Source: Blumeriella jaapii
Lineage: Eukaryota; Ascomycota; Leotiomycetes; Helotiales; Drepanopezizaceae
Reading direction: 5' to 3'
DNA length: 64,000 nucleotides
Assembly (NCBI GenBank): GCA_009599575.1
Contig: VWND01000090.1
Coordinates: 1 to 64,000 of the forward strand
Shown here: positions 10,548-23,172 of the stretch, one piece after another
How the letters are laid out: every line of letters begins with the position of its first letter
Position numbering within the stretch: the first letter of the stretch is position 1
Notes under the pieces: model-generated
Databases searched by the model: none
The model's input: only the letters and a program-made list of their open reading frames with translations
Told to the model about the DNA's origin: nothing
Program-made: the position numbers and the translations under genes

Positions 10548-13500
10548 TCACGCAACAAGCTTCAACCCGCTGCCGTTCTTTCCAATTTCACAAACACCGC
10601 ACACTGAGCACACTGTTCCCGCGTACTTGGACTGGTACTTGCTTCCGTCAAAGGCACATGCCGAGAAGGACGAACCACCGTAAATGGGCGTGTACGAAGC
10701 AGCACAAACGTCGAAATCGGCGAACTGGTCAAACTCAATCTCCACAACGTCATTAGGATTCCTCTCGCAGTTGGCTTTGATCTTCTTGGCCTAAGGATTG
10801 TTAATGGGAATTATTCGTGCTGAGATGAGAAGCAACTTACGTTCTCAAGCATCTTTGCTGGGCCCGGGTTGGCCAGAAGCCTGTTTGCGAAGCTCAATGC
10901 CGAGTTGAGGTTCTTGTTCGTAAATGCTAATTTCATTGCATTTCCGAGAGCGAGGACTCTGTGAGTGACCTCAAGTTTGGGGATGGTAAAGTATGCCGAT
11001 AGCTCTAGACTGCGCTTGAGCTTCTCAGGTGACTTGGAAACCTCGGCTTCGGTGCCAAGGTTCCGTCGAGACAGCTCGATGCCAATAGCGACGGCGTACT
11101 CGCGTGCGGTGGAGATGAGTTTTTTGGCGTCCTCGACTTCTGAAGCTGTCGAGACAGCATTGACGAGTAGTGCATGGAGTATGTTCTGGAAGATGGTGGC
11201 GCCATCCTGAAGCTTGTTTGCCTTCATTGCAGCGTATCCATTTTGAAGGTCTACACTGGCAAGTGACTCAAGATCCCGAGGAATGATGGGAAGGACATTT
11301 CGGGGGTCAGTCTCGTCGACGGTGCGGCGGACGTAGTTGATCAGAGGAGGAAGATTAGCAGAAGCGGGAATGAATGTTCTTGTGGCCGAGTAGATTTCCA
11401 AGAAGCGTGGCTTCAGAGGAGCGAAGTTGACTGCACCAAGCTGTCTGTTCAGCATCTGCATAGCAGTCTCGAAGGAGCCAGCAGCCACGTGATCCGCAGC
11501 GATCGGGGAATTGCGAGCCCAAGAGTCTGCTTCACTGCTGCCCGCACCCCCTGCCTCAGCACTTTCGACGTTGACGAAGTCACTCTCCACTTCCGGAACA
11601 ATGTCGTCGCCCATATCCCATCCTCCTCCATCCTCGTCATCATCGACCTCGACAAGAGTGCCATTTCGCTTAGCACCAGCTTCATCGTCAGCTTCGTCGA
11701 AACCAAAGCCGTTCGACACCGTCGCAGGCTCATCTTCTAAGGATAGGCCCTCGACTTGGCCAAGAAGTGCTTTCTCGAAGAATGACTGGGATGTTGCCTT
11801 CGTAGGCCAATTGGCCTTGAAAGTGGAGACGACTGGCTTCGGAGGAGAAAGAGGAGAGCCGATTGCGGGGAGAGTGATCTGTTCTTCAGTAAGGCCAGTT
11901 GCCTCTAGTATGGAGTCGCATTCGTCGTCTAGGCCATGAGCCTTAGCGGTCATGAATGCGAGTGGATCTGTGAATATTAGCAAGAGTGGTGAAAGCTGCG
12001 CCTGATGCAAGCACTTACAGAGGTCGATCTCCTTAAACATAGCTATTCGATCGTTGATGTCTCCGAGGTACAACGCATTCTGGAACCGAGCCGTGAAATC
12101 GTTACGGCGTTCTGCAATCTTCGCCATGCGTGTGAGCTTAGCTTCGTCTCCGGTGGCAAGATACAAGAATGAGAGCTTGTCAAATTGTCTCAGCTTCTGG
12201 TAGGTCATCTCAACGATTTGATGGTTGCCGTGTGCGAGAGCCTCTGTAGTTAGCCTTGACCAAAGCTTGGGTCTGTCCAATTGCTTGGCCATCTCAACTG
12301 CAACATCCAAGTTACCACATTCAATTGCAAGCTCAAATCGTGTTTGTGGGTCTTGGACAAACTGCAGGGCGATCTCGGGATATCCCTTCTTTTGCAGATA
12401 CGAGATAATGCTTTGGCCGACAAGGCTAGAGTTCTTGATGATTGAGAGCATTTCTTCGTAATTTCGCTTGACAAGCGCAAGCTTGAATCGATATTCCGTA
12501 GGATCAATGTTCAGGATCTTCGGCTTCGCATTTCGGTCCAAGCAGTAGACGGTTCGTGCTTTGACCCGCACAAGGTATACTGTTTGGTCGAGGGTGCGGA
12601 CAATACCGTTATCGCCGTTGAGCAACGTGTATTTGATGTGGTTGAGGGTAGAGTAGAGAAGAACACCAGCATCGTCCCAGGTCGCACTTTTGATCCGGAT
12701 AGTCTCGTGAAGGGTACTGACTTGTTCCAGAGTCTTGGTGACGATTGTGACGTTGTGCTTGCTGAGGAGCGCGGCATACAACCCATCGTTGGACCAAACA
12801 ACGTACTTGACACCACTGACAGCCAACTCGGCTGTTGACTTCTTCTGTTGAATATCATAGAGATGAACGGCGGTTGGAGTAATTAGGAGGAGATTTCCAG
12901 TTCCCCCGAAGTAAATGTCAGTGGTTCCGGTGGGAGGTTTGATGGTCTTGGTAGTGGAGTTCGAGAGATCTTTGATGTCGATTTGCTGGTTGGCAGCAGT
13001 GAAAACGGCAAACCTATTACGAGCGACGAACACAGCCGAATTTCCTTGCCCACGTTTCGTGTCAGTGGTATCACCAGAGCCGTCTCGAGGTAGGTTGATC
13101 AGCTCATAGGAGCCTCCGTCAGCTGGGGAAGTGACAAGGATAGCTCGCTCCGCCGGGTTGAAGGACAGGGACCGAGGTGGAACCCACGGGCTGCCAAGCT
13201 TCTTCAAGGTCAACAGGGTTGGGCTTTCAATGTTCTTCTGGAAATCGTAGGAGCGAACGTGCTTATCCTTGGTGATGAAGAACAGGTTATTTTGGTAAAA
13301 GGCTGAGGCTGGTCTCTCTCGCTCCAGCTTGAAGACCATAACTCCATTGTCGTGTCCAGCAGCGAAAAGATTGATTTCTGGGTGAGCGGCAATGACCCAG
13401 AATCTGTCATTCTCTCTCTTGAATGACTGGACAGAAGTCCGCTTGTTGAGGTCCCAGACTCGAATCGTCTTGTCTTCACCTACTGACAGTATTAAATCCT

Positions 13501-14488
13501 GGTGGGGGTGGAACAAACATCCTGAAGCATTTTGGAAATGTCCTCTGCAAGTATCAACCTCCCATGCCTTCGTTTCGCTCATTCTCCATAGCTTCACCAG
13601 TCTATCGTCGCCGGCCGAGACAATCAAGGGCAACGTAGGATGGAAGGCGACCCAATTTACACCTCTGTCATGTCCCTCCAACACGAACTTGACCACAGCA
13701 TCTGTGTTTCCGAACATATCCGCCTGGTTCTGGTTCCCTCTCGACATCTGATCCTCGAACGTCATCGTTGTTGGAGCAGAGTGCTTCTTTCGCAGACCAG
13801 AAATGTCCCAGACACGCACAGATTGGTCCAGGGAAGCCGAAACTATCAGGTCCTCCTTGGGGTGGAACTGGGCGCACATTGTGTAGTGATTATGACCAGT
13901 CATTGTGCAGACTTTGAGACCTGATTAGCAAGCCTCCGGAAAGGACGTGCCGGTAGACTTACTCAACGATCGGTTCTGCCAGTTCCAAATTCTAATGGTT
14001 TGGTCATCGGAGCTGGAGATGATCCACGGGAGCTCATGGTGGAAAAACACGGTGCGAACGTAATCCAGATGTCCGTTCAAGGTGAACAGACACCTGCGGG
14101 TCTGATACGACCAGACCTTGATCTTGTAATCATCTCCGCCAGAAACAAAAAGAGGCTGCGTCTTGTGGAAGTCGATGCCTCGGACCGGCCCATCGTGCTC
14201 CTCAAACCGATCAATCAGGGTCCCCATGCGATAGTCCCATAGCTGGATCGTGGACGAGTGCAGAGACACCAGAATCCACGGTCTGGCGACGGTTAGCTGG
14301 GCAGGCGCGCGCAGAAGGCAACGGGGCGCACCTTTTGGGATGGAATGCAATGCCTTTTGCTCTCGAAGACTTGGACTCGAACTACCCAAGGGTTAGCAAT
14401 GACATGCGTGCAGAACCTGCGGTCCTCTCCACCATTCGAGCTCCACACACACCTTTGTGAGCATGTTGGGCGAAGAAGTGGATGCCAT
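10548..14488 (-). CDS. COP1: Coatomer subunit alpha (alpha-COP)
   Basis: Largest subunit of the COPI coat; its WD40 propellers bind di-lysine cargo for Golgi-to-ER retrieval. Six exons: 14488-14453, 14381-14332, 14282-13963, 13911-12019, 11967-10841 and 10790-10548. The five introns are 71, 49, 51, 51 and 50 bp and all phases agree. The product is 1222 aa, the usual length. Exons 1-3 give [20 protein letters not shown] followed by [17 protein letters not shown], nearly invariant in the family. N-terminal WD40 repeats (for example [36 protein letters not shown]) precede the coatomer WD-associated region and an acidic linker near 11600-11730. The last exon carries the C-terminal Cys-containing domain ([23 protein letters not shown]). 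At the third junction the acceptor at 13912 was preferred because it gives [14 protein letters not shown]. Confidence 0.95.
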
Positions 14489-15013
14489 CTTGACGACGCT
14501 GCGAAGGGAAGATGCTATGTCTCTCGCATGAAGGACGGCAGGCGGCGGGAGTCCTTGTGGTCAGTCTCGTCGCTGCAGAAACGTAGTAAGCCGCAGCAGT
14601 TCTTGGGGTGAGGGTGTTTTTCCGAACTGCTTCAAAGAGGGTCGAAGATGGAGGAGGTTGTGTGATGCGGAAGCCGTGAATTGCGAGTTGTTCACAATGG
14701 CGGAGGCCTGAGGCCTGAGGCAGGAGCCGCTATTTGACCCCCTGCACGTCACCGAGAGCTCAGCTCTCGACTAAGATCTCTAGCGCGAGATGGGCTGTGG
14801 CCAAAGTGGCATCAAGAGAGAATCCAGCCTCAGCCTCGCAGTGTTGCCCTCGATTGTTCTGCCTCCTGGTATACTGGCCTCGAATCTCTTTCCCCCTCCG
14901 CTGGCGGACAGCGACATCGTTCACACAAGCATTCGCTCACAGAGGCACTCTGCACCCCAATCTCTCCGAGAAGCGACCACAACCGCGCGAGAACCCCCCA
15001 AGCATCACCCAAG
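14489..15013. promoter_or_regulatory. Divergent promoter region COP1 / UGGT
   Basis: 525 bp between two divergent secretory-pathway genes. The UGGT-proximal half is pyrimidine-rich (around 14870-14900), as is common in fungal 5' leaders. No specific binding site can be named with confidence; an unfolded-protein-response element would be worth looking for. Confidence 0.45.
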
Positions 15014-18000
15014 ATGGCCCTTCGCAGCATGCCGTGGAGCTTGACAGGAGCTCTCCTGGCATCTGCATACCTCCGTTCTCTCTGCGTGTCTGCGAGCCCG
15101 TCTATCAATGTGGCATTGAAAGCCTCCTTTTCCGCGGCGCCGTACCTTCTGGAGCTTGTGTAGACATGCCCGAACCCCATGCGCCCAATGACCACTTGCT
15201 AATGGGGCATAGAGAAACTGCAGCCTACGAGAATGCTACGTCCTACTTCCCCCTTCTCGACCGGATTGCGCAGGGTCACTTCTCGAAGGCCTCCACGGAC
15301 AAAGAACTGTACGAGACATTTGCTCAAGTGCTTAAAGACGATGGCCACATGGTGCATCCGGAAACTCTCTCCTCATGGCAGTTTGCGTTGTCCATGCGCG
15401 CCTCTGCGCCACGGATCGAAGCACACTACCAATACTATCACACAGCAGTAGAGCCATCTTTGAAAGAGGAGCAAGATACATCTTGCCCGGTCTGGGTGCT
15501 GTTCGATGGGAAGCAATTTTGTTCGCCGGCACTTGATGCCGCACATGGTAGAATCGTCGGAGACTCGTAAGCTAGTCGACTCCCGTGTGAAGTTCACTGC
15601 CTTACTTACTGGTTGCTAGGCAGATGCAGGAGTTGCAATTCGACCGAGTGCTGGGCGATCCTTCAGCCCCCGCTTCTATCCTCTATGCCGATATCACTTC
15701 TCCGAGCTTTGGACAGTTCCATAAAACCTTGGTAAAGACAGCTCGGCAGGGGAAGACCTCATATCGCGTCCGGCACCGAAAACCAATGACAGCTGATGAC
15801 AAACCACTCATCATCCCCGGGTACGGCGTGGAGCTTGCTCTCAAGCGGACTGACTACATTGTGATTGATGATCGCGAGGAAAGCGAGAGTAAGACTGCTA
15901 GTGCAATCCCCGAGAGAGAAGTCAAATTTGAGGACGAAGAGTTTGCCGATCTCAAACCACTCTCGTCTTCAGAACTGTTCTCGCTTGGCCTGAAAGCTTC
16001 GAGTTTCATCATGCAAAGTGACAATCCTCTGGACTCGCTTGTAAAGTTGTCACAGGACTTTCCCAAGTATTCCAGTGCCGTTGCCTCCCACAATGTCTCC
16101 AAGGATTTTGCTGCCGAGCATGAGTTCAATCGTGACCAGTTCGCACCTGCGGGAAAGAACATCGTGTGGATGAACGGCCTTCAAATCACTGATCGACAAA
16201 TGGAAGCCCTTGACCTGCTAGACACTTTTCGAAGGGAACGAAAGCTCATCAATGGGCTTAGAGAGCTCGGCCTCACTGGTCCTCAAGCTATTGAGTTGTT
16301 ATCACACCCTCAAATCGCCTTGACGAAGGCCGAAAGCGAACCACCAAGATTTGACTGGAGAGATGACATTGAAGGAGGAAACGCAATCATTTGGATGAAC
16401 AACCTCGAAAAGGACAAACGATACAGCGGATGGTCCAATTCGCTTAGTGCTGTATGTTAAGCCCTGTCATTCTTCAATTCCAATGCTAATTGTGTAGCTT
16501 CTTCAGCGAGTTTATCCTGGGCAACTACCGACATGCCGAAGAGATTGCTTCAATTTGATCTTGCCAATCGATTTTACCAATCCAGAAGATGTGCTGCTGG
16601 TGGCTGACACTCTTTCGAGTTTCGTGAAAAGAAAGATCACTCTGCGTTTTGGACTTGTGCCTCTTACGAATTCTCCCGACTCTCTAGGACACGCCAAGGT
16701 AATGTATCACTTGCTGGATACCTACGGAATCTCAGCTGCAATCGCTTATCTCGAAGCTGCATACACAACTCAGAAGATTCTGGCTCCGAAAGCTTCACAC
16801 TTCCAGACCGCGATTGAAAATCGTACAGCGCGCAACGGTAAAACAGTTCTTACTCTCCAGGATGTTCTTGAGCCAGAAAACTACAAGGGCCAAGTTGAAG
16901 CAGCCCAGAAATGGGTGAAACGACTTGCCGCGGACAGCAAAATTCCGCCTATGTTCGTCAATGGCGTCGCCATTCCTCGAGACGAAAGCTGGCTTCAGAC
17001 TATGAGTCAGCAGATCTCTAAGGATCTTCTAATTATTCAAGAGGGTATTTTCGAAAAAAAATTTGATGAAGAAAGCTGGCTCCCTGGTCACTTCCTGCTA
17101 CAGGCCTCAGCCCGCCGAAATTCACTGGTCGTTCCCGAGGATGAAAAGACACTCAATTTTTTTGATATGAACAAGCTGTATGGTGAGAATCAAGAAATTC
17201 TAGAGCTATTGCCTCGCATCAAGGCAGATCCTTCGTCCGCAAAGTCGGACTGGGCGCACATGATTTTGATTGCCGATTTGGAGTCTAAAGCAGGCGAGAA
17301 ACTTCTCACATCAGCTGCTACATTCCGCGAAGCAAATCCGTCTGTTGAGCTAGTTATTGTGCACAACCCAGCCTCAGAAAAGACCGAGTCAGGCCTCAGC
17401 TCCGACGTTTACAAGCACAATGCAAACAAAGCACTCTCAAGTATCAGTGATCTCACAGCTGTCCTGTCATCCGATTTGGCTACTGCAGGTCAGGAAATTC
17501 AGCAGCATGCTGTCGAGTACTGGCGTGGAGGAGATGCTGTGGTCAAGTCTCTTGGCCTTCTTCACGGTCAAAATGCTGTACTTTTAAACGGTCGTCTGGC
17601 AGGGCCTATTCCAGTAGACTCAGACTTCGATGAGAGTGACTTCGATCAACTTCTTTCGTATGAGCGCTTAAAGCGAATCACGCCTATCTATGCTGCTTCC
17701 GAGGACTTGGGACTGCAAGGCAATGTCGCAACTCCTTTAGCAGCAGCCAAAATCTCGTCACTAGTTGCCATTTCCGCCATCTCTGACACGCCAGATGGGA
17801 TTTTCGAGCAGGCGTCCACTCTTCGGATGAGTCAATTCGATGCCTGGAAATCTACGCACACCGCCATTGAGACTGGCCATGCATCGACTGCAAGCATACA
17901 ACTTACTGTCCTCCTCGATCCAGCAAGTAAACTGGGCCAAAAGTGGGTGCCTCTTCTGAAGGTACTCTCAGAACTCAATGGGGTCTACATAAAACTCTTC

Positions 18001-19626
18001 CTCAACCCCAGAGATGGTCTGCAGGAGCTTCCCGTCAAGCGCTTCTATCGGTACGTCCTTGATTCAAAGCCGAAATTTGATGGAGCCGGGGCTTTGGAGT
18101 CTCTTAGCGCAACCTTTACTGGTGTTCCACAAGAAGCATTATTGAACATGGGTATGGACATTCCACCAGCCTGGCTCGTGGCTCCCAAAGTCTCTGTCTA
18201 CGATTTAGACAACATCAAACTCAGCTCTATCAAGACAAACGTGGAAGCATTGTACGAGCTTGAGAACATTCTTATTGAAGGACATTCTCGTGAGATCCCA
18301 ACCGGATCTGCTCCAAGAGGTGTCCAACTCGCCCTTGGCACGCAGCGTAACCCTCACACCGCGGACACGATCATAATGTCTAATTTGGGTTATCTTCAAT
18401 TCAAAGCAAACCCAGGTTACTACAAGATTGGCCTTCTTGAAGGCAGGAGCGCTGAGATTTTCAACATCGATAGTGTTGGATCCAAGGGATGGAGCCCGAC
18501 TGCAGGCGACGAAAATACAGAAGTTGTCCTGATGAGCTTCAAAGGTGCCACTCTCTATCCACGCATATCGCGCAAGCCCGGTATGGAACACGAAGATGTC
18601 CTCGAGACCAAGACCGACTCGAAGACGGACTTCGTCTCTCGCGGGCTGAACTTCGCCCAAGGGATCCTTGGGAGAAGCAAGGGTGCCGTCGACAAGCAGA
18701 TACATGCAGAAATCAACATCTTCTCCGTTGCCAGCGGCCATCTATACGAACGCATGCTGAACATCATGATGGTCAGCGTTATGAAGCACACGAAACACAC
18801 GGTAAAATTCTGGTTCATCGAGCAGTTCCTCTCACCGTCCTTCAAAGACTTCATTCCCTACCTAGCCGCAGAATACGGTTTCCAGTACGAAATGGTCACT
18901 TACAAATGGCCACACTGGCTGCGCGCGCAGACCGAGAAGCAGCGCGAAATCTGGGGCTACAAGATCCTGTTCCTCGACGTACTCTTCCCCCTCTCGCTTG
19001 ACAAAGTCATCTTCGTCGATGCCGACCAGATCGTGCGGACTGACATGATTGAGCTCGTGAATCACGACCTCAAGGGGGCGCCATACGGCTTTACGCCGAT
19101 GTGCGACTCCCGCACTGAAATGGAAGGTTTCCGCTTCTGGAAACAAGGGTACTGGGCGAAATTCCTCCGTGGACTCCCGTACCACATCTCAGCCCTCTAC
19201 GTCGTTGATTTGCACCGCTTCCGCCAAATTGCCGCCGGCGACCGTCTCCGACAACAGTACCACCAGTTATCAGCCGACCCTAACAGCTTGTCCAACTTGG
19301 ACCAAGATCTGCCTAATCACATGCAGTCGCTCCTACCAATTCATAGCCTACCGCAAGAGTGGCTTTGGTGTGAGACGTGGTGTAGTGACGAGAGCCTGAA
19401 GGATGCGAAGACAATCGATCTGTGCAACAATCCGCAAACCAAGGAACCTAAGTTGGATCGCGCGAGGAGGCAGGTCCCGGAGTGGACGGTCTATGATGAT
19501 GAGATTGCGGCGGTGGACAGGAAGCGCAAGGGGCTACCTGTTGTGGCGGAGCAGAAGAACACGAAGAATGAATCGCCAGAGGCAGAGGTTAAAAGTGAAG
19601 CAACGACTAAGAAAGATGAGTTGTAG
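15014..19626 (+). CDS. gpt1: UDP-glucose:glycoprotein glucosyltransferase (UGGT, GT24)
   Basis: ER folding sensor that re-glucosylates misfolded N-glycoproteins so they re-enter the calnexin cycle. Four exons: 15014-15159, 15213-15566, 15620-16451 and 16498-19626; introns of 53, 53 and 46 bp keep phase. The product is 1486 aa, normal for UGGT. It begins with a signal-peptide-like stretch (SLTGALLASAYLRSLCVSA), followed by conserved PYLLELVETAAYENAT. The long middle corresponds to the thioredoxin-like folding-sensor domains. The C-terminal GT24 catalytic domain includes VKFWFIEQFLSPSFKDFIP, HWLRAQTEKQREIWGYKILF and the nucleotide-sugar/metal motif DAD within VIFVDADQIVRTD (DAD codons 19018-19026). 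The tail ends KKDEL, an ER-retrieval signal. The first donor is read as GT/GTAGAC so that LELVETAAY stays in frame. Confidence 0.95.
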
Positions 19627-19996
19627 GTTTAGGGGTGCAGCTCGAATTGTAGGATAGATAACCCAGTCTTTGAGATTCTGTCCCAAAGATTCAAAGTGCC
19701 ATAAAATAAGCAAATATCAAAAACTTGAGCTTTTTCAAGTAGACCAAAATCCTCTGAATTTCTTGTATCAGGCTTAACAGCAATAGCTGCTAGTTAATGT
19801 GGATCACAATTTTCACGATGACTACCGCATACAGACAGCTCGGAGTTCTGCACCTTCTCCCATTAAACCATGCTCGATCGGTAACGTTTATTGTCTGTTG
19901 ATTCACCATGGCCAAAGACTGCTTATTTCTTATTGTGTAAACAGATGAATAAGCAGACACGTTTAATGTTCTAATCACGTGGGATCAGTGCCTGGC
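19627..19996. other. UGGT 3' flank up to the transposon nest
   Basis: No gene. The last ~80 bp (GTGGGATCAGTGCCTGGC at the end) have a diverged duplicate at about 49660-49708 on the far side of the nest, useful as an empty-site control. The final five bases, ctggc, are the left target-site duplication. Confidence 0.6.
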
Positions 19997-20129
19997 TGTT
20001 GTGGCCTGAGGCATTAAGCGAGACTAAGGGTACGGACTCGCACAATCTGTATTTAAACTTTTCTGAGACTTTTACTTTTTTAGAATAATATATTTCCGAT
20101 TTCAAAAAACTATTTTGACTTATTCTTTT
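19997..20129 (+). repeat. Level-1 5' LTR
   Basis: Aligns base for base with 49370-49501 apart from about twelve transitions. Starts TGTTGTGGCC. The end is set by the following primer site and the matching TSD and may be off by 1-2 bases, because the terminus is T-rich and lacks a clear CA. Confidence 0.85.
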
Positions 20130-20152
20130 GGTGATCTACGCAGGGATTCGAA
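20129..20152 (+). other. Primer-binding site of level-1 element
   Basis: Immediately after the LTR the plus strand reads TGGTGATCTACG, then CAGGGATTCGAA. Its reverse complement has the exact layout of a tRNA 3' end: TTCGAATCC T-loop and stem, seven acceptor bases, discriminator A, then CCA. About 24 nt fit. The tRNA species is not identified. Confidence 0.85.
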
Positions 20153-21827
20153 TACAAGGCTTTTGATTTCTTTTTTTTATTGCAAAAAACATTGCTTTTT
20201 CTGCATATATACTCGATTATTAATATGACGCCAATAACACGATAAAAAGAAAAACAAAGACTTTAACAAAATCCATCTGGAATTGTGTGGGTAAGCACGT
20301 GATTTATTTATATAAAAAGGAAAGAATTTGCTAAATACAACTTGGAGGGAAAAAGCTTTTTATTTAGAGACTTCGGAAAAAGAAGAAATCATAATACAAA
20401 AGTTATTATTCGAAATATTCGCGAAAATACCGATTTTTAAAGGTAAAAAGAAAAATACGAAAAGATTCGTATTAGCAACAGCAATATATCTGAAAGAAAA
20501 ATTGTTAATTATAAGAAAAAAAAAAACTTATTATTATTATATATATTATTTTAATACTCGTCAACGATATATCAGAAAATATTACTAACTAGCATTATAC
20601 TTATTTCAGTTTTTAATATGTTATTAATTATGCCGGCATTATTTTTATTTAGATTTGATAGGTTAAATGATTTTACGAGCGATATATTTGCTGAAAAATG
20701 GCTTGACCGTTTGGATTATAACTTTGAAATCTTCGGATTTCTTAATCCCGAATCTGTTTTGTATTTACGTGCAATTGCTATTTTGCTGAAAGGTGAATTA
20801 TTAAAGCTGTTTAGATCTAATTATAAAATAAAAAGCATTTTTTAGCGAACAAATCGAATTGCTTTAAGATAAAAAAACAAAAGGTTATTAATTGGTTGAA
20901 AACCTAGTATTTAGCTGACCAGAATCCGGTGGAAAAAATTGATGTCAGTGATAAAGTCGGAGAATTGGCTCAAAAGGAAAATAAGATATTAATATAATAT
21001 TATTTACGAACAGTTATATTATTGAAAAAACTAAATGCGAAGAATATAAAGAAATTTATATTAAATAATGCTTTTTTATTAAATTCTTACCAAACGGATA
21101 TAAATCGGCATTTTTTTTAAAATCGTTATTAAAGTTTTTGTGATCGGTATTAAAAATAAAAAACTACGATTATATGCATTTAATACTAACGTCCTGTTAT
21201 ATTTATGCTTATAAAAAGCATATAAGATATTATTATTTTCCGAAACCGTATTAAAAATTAAAAACCAAGTTTTTTTATTTATTAAACAAAAGCGCTACGT
21301 TAAAAGCTTGGAGGAAATAATTAAAAAGGAATCCGAAATGCCTGCCTCTATTGCATTAGCATTATATATAAATAAGAATTATATTACTTACTTTTAAAAT
21401 TAATTAATAGTCTTTTTTTAAATCGTACGATTTGTATAAATCGTTTTTTTACAAAATGCCCGCCAATAAAAACATATAATACTAAGCAACTAATTCCTAA
21501 TAATAGTTATTATAATAATAATTTAACAATTGGAAAGATCGACGTTTCGGAAATTATAATAATAGCAATAACTAAAACATTCGAAATTTTTAATTATTTT
21601 AATAACGTTCAACCGTACTTTTGAAATCTGCATTTGAATTCAAAAACCCTTTTGTTAATAAATTACGCTAATATAACAGAAACAAAAATAAACTCTTTTG
21701 TATCGGATATAATTAATATGATTATATTAAATTAAAATGTATTAATATTTGGCTGACAGACTAAAAAAAAGTCTATTTTATCGCTATTTTCTATCCAAAT
21801 CGATTTGTCTTCGCTAATATGCTGTAA
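20130..21827 (+). pseudogene. Level-1 gag remnant
   Basis: The best preserved piece is 20618-20845, where a frame reads FAEKWLDRLDYNFEIFGF and then YLRAIAILLKGELLKLF. This resembles the capsid-region layout of fungal Gypsy Gag proteins (W-x2-D/RL-x2-YDFE, then LRA-x-LL-GEA). The rest is fragmented by TAA/TAG stops. The level-2 element interrupts it at 21833. Confidence 0.6.
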
Positions 21828-21832
21828 GGATT

Positions 21833-22235
21833 GAAAGGCAGGGAAACACTAGTTCAGACAATAAAGCTCAGATAAGGTTGGGTTAATAGTCAGACTGATT
21901 TCTACCTTTTATATTTCTAGTAGAAGGCGTGTATAAGTACAAAAGGAGGGGTGGAGCCTTCGAAAAGAGTATTTCCCAGGAAACCAGGCGAATCTTATTT
22001 AGTATGCTTTTTCAGCTCTTATTCCGATCTTTTTTCATTTTTTTTAATATAATTCTAATAACTGGTTTTTTAGCAATTATTTTTATAAAATGTTTTATTT
22101 AAATGTTATTTCCAGCTTTTATAATATTATCCGGCCTTTACGGCCTATTCGCAGAAAATGCTATTCGAGGATTGGTAAAAAGCAAAGGGTTTTGGCGGAT
22201 TATTTGATTTATATACGTAATATTAGTTTTTGATA
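21833..22235 (-). repeat. Level-2 3' LTR
   Basis: Matches 43626-44038 over its whole length, with landmarks such as GGAGGGGTGGAGCCTTCGAA and CCAGGAAACCAGGCGAA. Differences are mostly C/T or G/A plus length changes in homopolymer runs. Confidence 0.9.
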
Positions 22236-22490
22236 TTATTTTTTTTTTTAGGCCTTTGGTTTTTAAAAGCGACTGATTTTTTTGTGCGTATGCTTTCGTA
22301 TATAGCGTGCGTTACGCCTTCGAAATAACGTGCGGTTTTTTCCGTTTTCGGTCGTGAATTATAGCTGTTTTTTTCGCTTTTAGTCGTAAATTATAGTTGT
22401 TTTGCTATTTTGTTTTTTTTGTTTTCGGTAGCGCTCGTATTTTCGTTTGAAAAAATTTTTTTTTTTAAAATGGCCGCTATTTTCCTGCTT

Positions 22491-22492
<2 letters not shown>

Positions 22493-22528
<36 letters not shown>
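22493..22528. repeat. 36-base poly-T tract
   Basis: Uninterrupted run of T within the 3' part of level 2. It may reflect RIP plus slippage and is assembly-sensitive. Confidence 0.85.
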
Positions 22529-22779
22529 CGTCAGCTTTTTTTTATTTTAATCAATTGCTTTTCGCCGCGTTCGCCGCGAATTTTTAAAATGCTTTTGATT
22601 TTTATCTGCTTTCGGTACGCTCGTTTGATTTTACGCGAAAGCATTACAGCGGATTTTTTGCTTTTTTGCGTTTTCGAGCTTTTCAGCGTAAAATGCAATC
22701 GCTGTAAAATTTCGTATATTTAATGCTTTTTTATAAATCTTTTAAATTTTTATTCGAATTCGCTTTTAATTAGCTATAA

Positions 22780-23172
22780 GTTTTTGCCGCACGCGCTATT
22801 AAAACGCAAATTTTTTTCGCGGGTTTTAACGATTTTATAAATCGTTTCGATGCTGCTATCGCCGCTGCCGCTTTTTTTTTTTTTGTTGCCGAAGCCAAAG
22901 CTTTTGCTAAGATTTTTATCGATTTTATTATTTACGACGCTTATATAAATCGTTTAAAAAAAAATAACGCTTCGGCTTTTATAATAATCGAAGATCGTGC
23001 GAATCGCGCCGCGGCTCGGGCTGCCGCTGCTGCTGCTGCGCTCGTTTCTGCCGGTTTGGCGGCTATTGCTGTTTTAAAAGCTTTGGCTGCGCCGGCCTTT
23101 TTTTTTAACGACGCTAATATAAAACGTATTTTCCGACGTTTCGAAAACGTCGCTCGGATTTATTTTAATTAA
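22780..23172 (+). other. Antisense Ala-rich open frame inside level-2 element
   Basis: An uninterrupted 131-codon frame, including its TAA, runs on the plus strand, opposite to the element's pol. It has no ATG and is bounded upstream by TAA at 22777. It is rich in Ala (ARAAAAAALVSAGLAAIAVL) and ends with FRRFENVARIYFN. Local GC is visibly higher than in surrounding DNA, where every other frame is full of stops. It sits between the pol end and the 3' LTR, as does the antisense gene of the level-4 element. It may be a decayed accessory gene, or a GC-rich repeat that escaped RIP. Confidence 0.4.
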
